DNA of 19,534 nt from DAXETY01 sp051155755 (GTDB lineage Bacteria; Desulfobacterota; Desulfobacteria; Desulfobacterales; SG8-13), in contig DAXETY010000001.1 of NCBI GenBank assembly GCA_051155755.1, forward strand, positions 1 through 19,534, given 5' to 3'. This document shows positions 1 to 6,201 of the stretch, in pieces. The position numbers and the translations under genes are program-made. The notes under the pieces were generated by a model, which worked only from the letters and a program-made list of their open reading frames with translations, was not told where the DNA came from and ran no database searches. Position 1 is the stretch's first letter; every line of letters begins with the position of its first letter.

Positions 1-1
1 A

Positions 2-115
2 ATCGTTCGATCGATGACCTCTTACGGTTATCCCCGCTATATTCGCGTCAACGTCGGACTGCCGCAGGAAAACCGGCGTTTCGTGGCAGCCCTGCGGGAG
101 GTGATGGGGCGGTAG
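2..115 (+). CDS. hisC: Histidinol-phosphate aminotransferase, C-terminal fragment (partial)
   Basis: Only the last 37 codons are in the window; the gene enters from the left edge and stops at TAG 113-115. The readable tail runs IVRSMTSYGYPRYIRVNVG, then a stretch around PQENRRF, then ends ALREVMGR. This matches the usual C-terminus of HisC (fold-type I PLP aminotransferase), where a 'G-x-x-x-x-IRV-x-VG-x-x-x-EN-x-RF' segment closes the small domain. HisC converts imidazole-acetol phosphate plus glutamate to histidinol phosphate in histidine biosynthesis. The PLP lysine and catalytic core lie outside the window, so the exact aminotransferase subfamily cannot be confirmed. A perfect hairpin overlaps the stop codon and a repeat-rich gap follows before cmk. 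Confidence 0.75.
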   Translation: MVRSMTSYGYPRYIRVNVGLPQENRRFVAALREVMGR

Positions 116-129
116 CCGGCTTCGCCGGC
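115..129. other. Perfect hairpin overlapping the hisC stop
   Basis: GCCGGC-TTC-GCCGGC forms a 6-bp GC stem beginning at the last base of the hisC stop codon. No T-run follows, so it is not a classical intrinsic terminator. It could still be a transcript-end stabiliser or a REP-like palindrome. Confidence 0.4.
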
Positions 130-402
130 GTTCGTTGTCCGTGGTCCGTTGTCGGTAGCCCGTGATTGAATACCTTTGCACGCTGAAACGGTGCAGGAAC
201 AGTTTGTTGGTTCAATTGGTTCCATTGGTTTGATTGGTTTGATTGGTTATTCGGGTTGCGGGTTGTTTATCGAAGCTTGTTTACAACGGACGACGGACAA
301 CTGACAACGGACCCGGTTGTTATTTAGGCACTTTAGGCATTTTCAATTTCAGGCATTTTCCTTTGGCTTTGAGATTTGAGCCTTCAGCTTTGAGCTTTTA
401 AT
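130..402. repeat. Intergenic repeat island A (mosaic of short modules)
   Basis: No gene is supported here. The gap is built from recognisable modules. One is GTTGTCCGTGGTCCGTTGTC (134-153). The second is a run of ATTGGTT/GATTGGTTT units (about 206-249). The third is an inverted counterpart of the first, rich in GGACAACTGACAACGGAC (about 283-313). The fourth is three TTTAGGCA/TTTCAGGCATTTTC units (323-330, 332-344, 347-360). The last is an imperfect CTTTGAG/TTTGAGC series (about 366-398) that runs up to the cmk start. The first three recur in islands B and C. Confidence 0.8.
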
Positions 403-1080
403 ATGCAACCTTTACTGATCACCATCGACGGTCCGGCCGGGGCCGGTAAAACCACCGTAAGCCGGAACCTGGCCGATCGCCTCGGCTATCGTTACATTGA
501 CACCGGCGCGCTTTACCGGGCCGTGGCGCTGGTCTCCAAAGAGCAGGGTGTCAGGCCGGATGACGATAACGGCTTAACCCGATTGTGCGCTGAATTGGAC
601 CTGGAATTTGTTCGAACCGAAAAAGAGACCCGGTTGCTGAATCACGGCCGGGATCTGACCGATCAAATCCGGCAGCCGGATATTACCATGCTGGCTTCGG
701 CGGTCTCGGCCCGATCGCCGGTGCGCGATTGTCTTCTGTCGGTGCAACGGGAAATGGGGAAACAAAAAAGCGCCGTTTTCGAGGGGCGGGATATGGGAAC
801 GGTGGTCTTCCCCGACGCCGACGTGAAATTTTATCTTTTTGCTTCCGAGCAAACCCGGGCCTATCGCCGTTTTCTGGAGCTCAAAGGCCATCGGAACCTG
901 AGTTTCGAAGACGTGGCCCGCGACATGAAAGAACGGGACCGCAACGACAGCACCCGCGGCCTGGCTCCGTTGAAACCGGCGCAGGACGCGATTCGAATCG
1001 ATTCGACCGAGCTCGGTATCGAAGCGGTCGTCGAACACATGCTGCAACATGTCAGGCGGGTTGCGCAAGAAGATCGCTGA
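403..1080 (+). CDS. cmk: Cytidylate kinase (CMP/dCMP kinase)
   Basis: A cytoplasmic enzyme that phosphorylates CMP and dCMP with ATP, supplying CDP for RNA, DNA and phospholipid precursors. The 225-residue length is normal for the bacterial family. The N-terminus carries the P-loop GPAGAGKTT (residues 10-18), followed by the nucleotide-binding DTGALYRAVAL. The middle has EGRDMGTVVFPDADVKFYL, the family's GRD-x-GTVVFPDA signature, and the C-terminal part has the LID/CMP motif RDRNDSTRGLAPLKPAQDAI. The ATG at 403 places the P-loop at the expected distance, but no Shine-Dalgarno sequence is visible; the upstream bases are a TTTGAGC-type repeat. It lies between hisC and rpsA, and cmk-rpsA neighbourship is common in proteobacteria. 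The 174-bp gap to rpsA argues for a separate rpsA signal or a long leader. Confidence 0.96.
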   Translation: MQPLLITIDGPAGAGKTTVSRNLADRLGYRYIDTGALYRAVALVSKEQGVRPDDDNGLTRLCAELDLEFVRTEKETRLLNHGRDLTDQIRQPDITMLASAVSARSPVRDCLLSVQREMGKQKSAVFEGRDMGTVVFPDADVKFYLFASEQTRAYRRFLELKGHRNLSFEDVARDMKERDRNDSTRGLAPLKPAQDAIRIDSTELGIEAVVEHMLQHVRRVAQEDR

Positions 1081-1254
1081 CGGGAGCGCCGAGACTTAGG
1101 GGGGACGTTTCTTCCCTGCGGTGGCAGCCGGCGGCGTCGATAGACGGAAGTAGAAGTAAAATTTTAATTGTATTTTTCACGGGAGTCTGATAACAAATTT
1201 TAAATTCGCAATCAGCGGAGAGAAAAAAAATAGGCTAAGGGGGAATTATTTTCA

Positions 1255-3075
1255 ATGGAACCATCGGGCAAAAACCTGGAAACAGAAAACTTGGAAACCA
1301 ACCAGACGGATCAGGATGACATGACGGCAGACACCGAATCTTCAGAGAATCCAAAGGCTTCTGAAGCCGATGCAGAAGTGGAAGGCGCCGCCGGGGCGGA
1401 AACCATGGAAGCGTTGATGGACATGTACGAGGAGAGCTTCAAGCGCTTTGCCGAAGGCGAAGTCGTAACGGGCCGCGTCATTTCCGTCGACAAAGACCAC
1501 GTGCTGGTGGACATCGGCTACAAATCGGAAGGACAGATTCGCATCCATGAGTTCAAAGACGAAGACGGCGAGATCAAAGCCGACGTCGGCGACAAAGTGG
1601 AGGTGATGGTCGAATGGTGGGACGATGAGGAAGAACGGGTCATCCTGTCCAAGGAAAAAGCCGAGAACGTCAAAATCTGGGAAGAAATCAAAAAATCCTA
1701 CGATGAAGAAGGCACCATCGAGGGGGTGATCACCAACCGCGTCAAAGGCGGTTTCTCGGTGGATATCGGCGTGCAGGCCTTTTTGCCCGGCTCTCAGGCC
1801 GACCTGCGTCCGATTCGGAATCTCGACGACCTGGTCGGAAAACAGTTCAAGTTCAAGATTCTCAAGTACAATCGCAAACGCAGCAATATCGTTTTGTCGC
1901 GTCGCGTCATCCTGGAAGAAGAGCGCGAAACAAAACGTGCTGCGACCCTGGCGGTCCTGGAAGAGGGCAAGGTGTTGGACGGCACCGTGAAGAACATCAC
2001 CGAGTACGGGGTTTTTGTAGACCTGGGAGGTGTCGACGGTCTGCTGCACATTACCGACATTTCGTGGGGACGCGTGAAGCACCCGTCCGAGCTCTTTTCC
2101 ATCGCCGATCCGATCACCGTGAAGGTGCTTAACTTCGACATGGAAAAAGAGCGGGTATCTCTCGGGATGAAGCAGTTGACTCCCGATCCCTGGACGACGG
2201 CAGCGGAAAAATACCCGATCGGCTCCCGGGTTGCGGGCCGGGTGGTGAGTCTGACCGACTACGGTGCATTCGTCGAACTCGAAGAGGGCATCGAGGGCCT
2301 GATTCACGTCTCGGAAATGTCCTGGACCCGCAAAATCAGGCATCCTTCCAAGGTGGTATCGGTGGCGGAAAATGTCGAGGCTGTGGTACTGGATATCAAA
2401 CCGGATGCCCGCCGCATCTCGCTGGGGATGAAACAGATCAAACCGAATCCCTGGGAGGTCATCGGCGAAAAATATCCGGTGGGGACCACCATCGAAGGAA
2501 AAATCAAAAACATCACTGATTTCGGCCTGTTTATCGGCATCGACGAAGGCATTGACGGGCTGGTGCACATCTCCGACATTTCCTGGACCAAACGCATCAA
2601 GCATCCATCCGAAGCTTTTAAGAAAAACGATGTCGTGCAAGCCATCGTGCTGGACATCGACACCGACAACGAACGTTTTTCGCTGGGAATCAAGCAGTTG
2701 CAGTCCGATCCCTGGGAAACGGTCTCAGAGCGCTACGAAGTCGGCAAGGAAATTACCGGCACCATCACCAACCTGACGGATTTCGGCATCTTCGTGGAAC
2801 TCGAAGAGGGAATCGAAGGCCTGGTGCACGTTTCTGAAATCAGCCGAGAGAAGGTCAAAACGCCGGTGGGAATGTTCAATGTGGGCGACGTCCTCACGGC
2901 CAAAGTGATGAACATCAACACCGAAGAGCGTCGCATCGGGCTGTCGATTAAACGATTGGACATGGAAGACGACCAGAACATTCTGAGCGAATACGTCAGC
3001 AGTTCCCGCCCGGCGACATCCACCTTCGGCGAAATTTTGCGGGAGAACCTGCAGGAGAAGTTTAAGGAAGAATAG
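1255..3075 (+). CDS. rpsA: 30S ribosomal protein S1
   Basis: S1 binds mRNA on the 30S subunit and helps initiation on weakly structured or SD-poor messages. Six S1 (OB-fold) repeats are visible at about residues 68-133, 151-217, 238-306, 323-393, 410-480 and 497-567. Repeats 3-6 are the most regular, each with a 'G-x-V/I-x-x-I/L-T-D/E-(Y/F)G-x-F' strand and a 'GL(I/V)H(I/V)S(E/D)(I/M)S' strand. Six domains is the Gram-negative arrangement. The 606-residue length exceeds the ~557 of E. coli, mainly through an acidic, low-complexity N-terminal extension (about residues 1-60). The start is supported by AAGGGGG at 1237-1243. The 174-bp leader is AT-rich near 1157-1210 and could hold a promoter, but no convincing -35/-10 pair was found. 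A strong terminator follows. Confidence 0.97.
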   Translation: MEPSGKNLETENLETNQTDQDDMTADTESSENPKASEADAEVEGAAGAETMEALMDMYEESFKRFAEGEVVTGRVISVDKDHVLVDIGYKSEGQIRIHEFKDEDGEIKADVGDKVEVMVEWWDDEEERVILSKEKAENVKIWEEIKKSYDEEGTIEGVITNRVKGGFSVDIGVQAFLPGSQADLRPIRNLDDLVGKQFKFKILKYNRKRSNIVLSRRVILEEERETKRAATLAVLEEGKVLDGTVKNITEYGVFVDLGGVDGLLHITDISWGRVKHPSELFSIADPITVKVLNFDMEKERVSLGMKQLTPDPWTTAAEKYPIGSRVAGRVVSLTDYGAFVELEEGIEGLIHVSEMSWTRKIRHPSKVVSVAENVEAVVLDIKPDARRISLGMKQIKPNPWEVIGEKYPVGTTIEGKIKNITDFGLFIGIDEGIDGLVHISDISWTKRIKHPSEAFKKNDVVQAIVLDIDTDNERFSLGIKQLQSDPWETVSERYEVGKEITGTITNLTDFGIFVELEEGIEGLVHVSEISREKVKTPVGMFNVGDVLTAKVMNINTEERRIGLSIKRLDMEDDQNILSEYVSSSRPATSTFGEILRENLQEKFKEE

Positions 3076-3111
3076 CGTTCGGCGCCGGAACGCCGCGCTT
3101 TTCCGATCATA

Positions 3112-3155
3112 AAAGGGGCCGCTGTTCACCATGGACGGTGGCCCCTTTGTTTTGG
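3112..3155 (+). terminator. Rho-independent terminator of rpsA
   Basis: AAAGGGGCC (3112-3120) pairs perfectly with GGCCCCTTT (3140-3148), with further weaker pairing (GTTC/GGAC) inside the loop, followed by GTTTTGGT. It sits 36 bp after the rpsA stop. A separate small hairpin (GCGTTC 3075-3080 with GAACGC 3088-3093) starts at the last base of the stop codon. Confidence 0.85.
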
Positions 3156-3160
3156 TGCGC

Positions 3161-3181
3161 CCGGGAAAACCTTTTTCCCGG
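3161..3181. other. Perfect 9-bp hairpin after the rpsA terminator
   Basis: CCGGGAAAA (3161-3169) and TTTTCCCGG (3173-3181) are separated by only three bases. It lies just outside the rpsA terminator and at the edge of repeat island B. It could be a second, bidirectional transcription stop for rpsA and the converging 3578-4186 gene, or a boundary element of the repeat island. Confidence 0.5.
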
Positions 3182-3573
3182 CTCGATCGGTTGCCGGAAT
3201 TTCGGGCGAATTCAAGCTGAAACGGCGAATCGGCGAGGGGGCGAAACGGCGAAAAGGCGAAAAACCGGTTCCATTGGTTCGATTGGATGCATGGGTCACC
3301 CGGGTTACGGGTTTCGCGTTGCGGGCAAACGGACGACGAGGCGATACGGCGAGAGGGCGAAACGGCGAAAAAGCAAAAGCTCGTTGGGTTCGCGGTTTGC
3401 GGGATAAGGGATTGATCTTTTTCCAACGGACAACTGACCACGGACAACGGACCACTGACTCGACCTCCGCCGTTTCGCCCCGTCGCCGTTTCGCCGATTC
3501 AGCACCGGCGCCCAACTGGGCAATACAAATAACCAATTCAACCAATCAAACCAATCAAACCAATCGAACCGGT
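3182..3573. repeat. Intergenic repeat island B, internally inverted
   Basis: This gap between convergent genes holds no supported gene; small ORFs through it are repeat translations. Two GGCGAAACGGCGAAAA-type blocks (about 3221-3263 and 3338-3376) face an inverted block, GCCGTTTCGCCCCGTCGCCG and onwards (about 3467-3500). An ACCGGTTCCATTGGTTCGAT block (from 3264) faces its inverted relative CCAATCAAACCAATCGAACC (ending about 3573). A GGACAACTGACCACGGAC block (about 3428-3456) lies in the middle. GGGTTACGGGTTTCGCG/GGTTCGCGGTTTGCGGG stretches (3301-3320, 3388-3404) are a further degenerate module. The DNA could fold into a long imperfect cruciform. Confidence 0.8.
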
Positions 3574-3577
3574 ATTC

Positions 3578-4186
3578 CTACTCAAAGACGGATACATCCC
3601 CGCGGCCGCGGCGGATGATTTCAGGAATGTCGTCGATCAGGGAGATGACACTGGAAGGATCGCCCGGGGCCGGACCACCGTCGATGACCGCGTCCAGTCG
3701 CAGGCCGAAATGCTCGTCGATGAACGAGGGGTCGTCGAAAATGCTGCCATCGGGGTGGGTGGCGCTGGTGGACAGGATCGGATTGCCCAGGGCTTCGACC
3801 AGTTCGTTGCAAATGCGGTGATCGGGAACGCGGATCCCGGCGGTTTTGCGCTTGGTCAGCATCATTTTGGGAACCTGCCGCGATCCTTCCAGAATGAAAG
3901 TATAAGGGCCGGGCAGCAGACGCTTCATGGTTTTGTAAGCATAATTGGTCACCTTGGCGTACTGGCTGATGTCCTTCAGGCTGGAGCACATAAAGGTGAA
4001 CGGCTTGCTTTTATGGCGTTGTTTGAGCAGGTAAACCTTTTCAATGGCTTTTTTGTTCATGATGTCACAGCCGATCCCGTAGTGGGTGTCGGTGGGATAG
4101 GCGATGACACCTTCATCCCGCAGAATTTCCACCACCTGGCGAATCAGCCGCGGCTGAGGGTTTTCTGGATTGATATCGAAAATCAT
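3578..4186 (-). CDS. L-threonylcarbamoyladenylate synthase family protein (YciO/Sua5/TsaC type)
   Basis: The family makes threonylcarbamoyl-AMP from threonine, bicarbonate and ATP, the first step of t6A37 tRNA modification in the cytoplasm. The 202-residue protein is a single YrdC-like domain. Visible motifs are PTDTHYGIGCD (31-41), KQRHKSKPF (55-63, nucleotide-binding basic motif), LLPGPYTFIL (90-99), KRKTAGIRVPDH (112-123) and LSTSATHPDG (138-147, in place of the more usual TSAN-x-SG), ending with a PSSVISL segment near 177-183. The 'KRKT-x-GIRVPD' wording and absence of a C-terminal Sua5 domain point to the YciO-like subfamily, for which activity in t6A synthesis is less certain than for TsaC, so no gene symbol is given. 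No Shine-Dalgarno is visible before ATG 4184-4186. It converges on rpsA and diverges from guaB. Confidence 0.88.
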   Translation of the reverse strand: MIFDINPENPQPRLIRQVVEILRDEGVIAYPTDTHYGIGCDIMNKKAIEKVYLLKQRHKSKPFTFMCSSLKDISQYAKVTNYAYKTMKRLLPGPYTFILEGSRQVPKMMLTKRKTAGIRVPDHRICNELVEALGNPILSTSATHPDGSIFDDPSFIDEHFGLRLDAVIDGGPAPGDPSSVISLIDDIPEIIRRGRGDVSVFE

Positions 4187-4308
4187 GGCTAAATGATATC
4201 CCCGCTTCTCAACGCGTCAAGCCTGACATTGCAAACCTCGCGGGTGCTGGCGTTTTTTTGCCCCCCAAGCCGAAAAGACAAGCCCACGCCGGTGCGTTAC
4301 TGTGAATC

Positions 4309-4324
4309 TTGCAACCGGTTGCAA
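4309..4324. promoter_or_regulatory. Perfect 16-bp palindrome, LacI/PurR-type operator candidate
   Basis: TTGCAACCGGTTGCAA is fully self-complementary with a central CpG, the layout of LacI-family operators. Aligned to the PurR consensus ACGCAAACGTTTGCGT it matches GCAA and the central C in each half (5 of 8 per half). It lies 123 bp upstream of the minus-strand gene starting at 4186 and 315 bp upstream of guaB, a purine-pathway gene. The regulator is not in the window, so the assignment is inference. Confidence 0.4.
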
Positions 4325-4368
4325 AACGCCCGATTTTAAGCAAGGAATCCTGCCTTGGGCGTGAATCA

Positions 4369-4385
4369 TCCCGCCGACGGCGGGA
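4369..4385. repeat. Small palindrome, GAC-loop type, copy 1
   Basis: TCCCGCC-GAC-GGCGGGA is a perfect 7-bp stem with a GAC loop. It is similar in plan to the copy at 4523-4539 and resembles REP-like intergenic palindromes. Confidence 0.5.
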
Positions 4386-4522
4386 CACAGCGGGAAAAGG
4401 ACCGTTTCTGAAAGGACACTACCTATTACTGTGCAGTCAAAGTGTCAAGTCGGACAACAAAGGCATTGCGAAAGAAACCTCCATTTGATATTAAAACCGG
4501 TTACTGCATTCTGCCCTGGTTT

Positions 4523-4539
4523 CCTGCCCGACGGGCAGG
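4523..4539. repeat. Small palindrome, GAC-loop type, copy 2
   Basis: CCTGCCC-GAC-GGGCAGG is a perfect 7-bp stem with the same GAC loop as 4369-4385 but a different stem sequence. The stems changing while the loop stays constant is typical of REP-like elements; this is inference. Confidence 0.5.
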
Positions 4540-4639
4540 CGGTTGGATTGCCGCTGCCGCGGTGATTCCCGCGAAAAAAGTCTGATGCCATACAAGCCAT
4601 CCGTCAAACCATTGGCGGTTACCTTCACGGAGGATCCCC

Positions 4640-6103
4640 ATGATGAAAATGCCGCCCGAAGAGGCCTATTCCTTTGATGATGTGCTGCTGCTGCCGAATT
4701 ATTCCGATGTCGTCCCCAAGGACGTCAACGTCGGCACCCGGCTGACGGTCAATCTCAACCTCAACATTCCGATCGTCAGCGCTGCGATGGACACGGTGAC
4801 CGAAGGGGAAACCGCCATCAGCATGGCCCGCGAAGGCGGCATCGGTTTTGTGCATCGCAATATGAGTGTACAGAGCCAGGCCATGGAGGTCGACAAGGTA
4901 AAAAAGTCGGAAAGCGGTATGATTGTGGATCCGGTAACCATTCGACCGGAGCAGAAAGTCCACGAAGTGTTGGCGCTGATGGAGAAATATCGAATTTCGG
5001 GCGTGCCGGTCACTCGCGGCGATCAGTTGGTCGGAATCGTTACCAACCGGGATTTGCGATTCGAAACGGATTTGGAAAAGACGGTGTCCGATGTAATGAC
5101 AAAAGAAAATCTGGTCACCGTTTCCGAGGGAATCACCCTGGAGGAATCCAAAAAATTGCTCCATCGCCACCGGATCGAAAAACTGCTGGTGGTCGATACA
5201 GAGGGGCGCCTCCAGGGCATGATCACGATCAAGGACATCGAGAAAATTCGAAAATATCCAAATGCCTGCAAGGACAGCATGGGACGTCTGCGGGTGGGAG
5301 GCGCCGTGGGCGTCGGTCAAGATTTGATGGAGCGTACCGAGGCTTTGCTGAATGCCGGAGCCGATGTCATCCTGATCGACACCTCCCATGGGCACACCAA
5401 GAATGTCATCGATGCGGTGGGGCGTTTGAAAAGCACATTCAGCGGTATCGAGCTGATCGCCGGCAACGTGGGGACCGAAAAAGGCGCCGAAGACCTGATC
5501 AAGGCCGGTGTCGATGGATTCAAGATCGGCATCGGACCGGGGTCGATTTGCACCACCCGCATTGTGGCCGGCATCGGCGTACCCCAGGTCTCGGCCATCA
5601 TGGCCTGTCGTTCCATATCGAACAAAACCGGAGTCCCGATGATTGCCGACGGGGGCATCCGGTTTTCCGGGGACATCACCAAGGCAATCGGTGCCGGCGC
5701 TCATGCGGTGATGGTCGGCGGCCTGTTCGCCGGGACCGAGGAAAGCCCCGGGGAGCAGATTTTCTATCAGGGCCGCAGCTACAAGGTCTATCGGGGCATG
5801 GGATCGCTGGAAGCCATGAAGAAAGGCAGTCGGGACCGGTATTACCAGGAGGAAATCGAGTCCGAGGACAAGCTGGTCCCTGAAGGAATCGTGGGGCGGG
5901 TCCCCTACCGCGGAAGCCTGTCGGCCAACATCCATCAGCTGATCGGTGGTCTGAAGTCCGGCATGGGATACTGCGGCTGCCGGAGCATCGAGGAGCTGCG
6001 CGAAAAGGCCCGGTTTCTGAAAATCAGTGCCGCCGGGATGCGCGAAAGCCACGTCCACGACGTGATCATTACCAAAGAGGCGCCCAATTACCGGTTAGAG
6101 TAG
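4640..6103 (+). CDS. guaB: Inosine-5'-monophosphate dehydrogenase
   Basis: Oxidises IMP to XMP with NAD+, the committed step of GMP synthesis, as a cytoplasmic tetramer. The 487-residue length is typical. The N-terminus has SFDDVLLLPNYSDV (11-24) and PIVSAAMDTVTE (44-55) of the TIM barrel. Two CBS domains are inserted at about 94-140 and 155-205 and bind adenine or guanine nucleotides that tune activity in other bacterial enzymes. The catalytic loop GIGPGSICTT (297-306) holds Cys304. IADGGIRFSGDI (335-346) forms the phosphate site and the mobile flap carries the catalytic Arg-Tyr pair in SRDRYYQ (397-403). GGAGG six bases before ATG 4640 fixes the start, although ATG 4643 follows immediately. 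dnaE follows after 98 bp on the same strand; guaA is not adjacent. Confidence 0.97.
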   Translation: MMKMPPEEAYSFDDVLLLPNYSDVVPKDVNVGTRLTVNLNLNIPIVSAAMDTVTEGETAISMAREGGIGFVHRNMSVQSQAMEVDKVKKSESGMIVDPVTIRPEQKVHEVLALMEKYRISGVPVTRGDQLVGIVTNRDLRFETDLEKTVSDVMTKENLVTVSEGITLEESKKLLHRHRIEKLLVVDTEGRLQGMITIKDIEKIRKYPNACKDSMGRLRVGGAVGVGQDLMERTEALLNAGADVILIDTSHGHTKNVIDAVGRLKSTFSGIELIAGNVGTEKGAEDLIKAGVDGFKIGIGPGSICTTRIVAGIGVPQVSAIMACRSISNKTGVPMIADGGIRFSGDITKAIGAGAHAVMVGGLFAGTEESPGEQIFYQGRSYKVYRGMGSLEAMKKGSRDRYYQEEIESEDKLVPEGIVGRVPYRGSLSANIHQLIGGLKSGMGYCGCRSIEELREKARFLKISAAGMRESHVHDVIITKEAPNYRLE

Positions 6104-6201
6104 TTTGTATCCGGGAATGGCCCTTTTCAATACCGCTTGCATCGTAACATTCGGTTTCTGCCAATTCGACTTTTCGAAAAATCAATCCGATCGGTGAGCA
6201 C

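Larger units (their letters stand above)
4187..4639. other. 453-bp gene-free region upstream of guaB
   Basis: No ORF with family resemblance, tRNA or known riboswitch is visible. It holds a 16-bp perfect palindrome (4309-4324), a second AACCGGTT core (4495-4502), two GC hairpins with an identical GAC loop (4369-4385 and 4523-4539), and a 6-bp inverted repeat GACACT/AGTGTC (4415-4420 and 4441-4446). A strong ribosome binding site, GGAGG (4629-4633), precedes guaB. No convincing sigma-70 promoter was identified. Confidence 0.6.

Noticed and set aside
206..249. Tandem ATTGGTT units considered as a CRISPR array or iteron origin
   Set aside because: Units are only 7-9 bp, without unique spacers of constant length, no cas or rep gene is nearby, and the same motif recurs inverted in another gap.
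3126..3545. Small open frames on both strands through repeat island B
   Set aside because: They translate the repeat modules (VVRCPWSVV-type strings) and have no independent evidence of coding.
4415..4446. GACACT/AGTGTC inverted repeat as an insertion-sequence end or small RNA hairpin
   Set aside because: Only a 6-bp stem with a 20-base loop and no transposase or terminator nearby; it is not distinguishable from chance.
4625..6058. 477-codon open frame on the minus strand opposite guaB
   Set aside because: Shadow of the guaB codon pattern; no motif, and guaB itself shows every IMP dehydrogenase motif.
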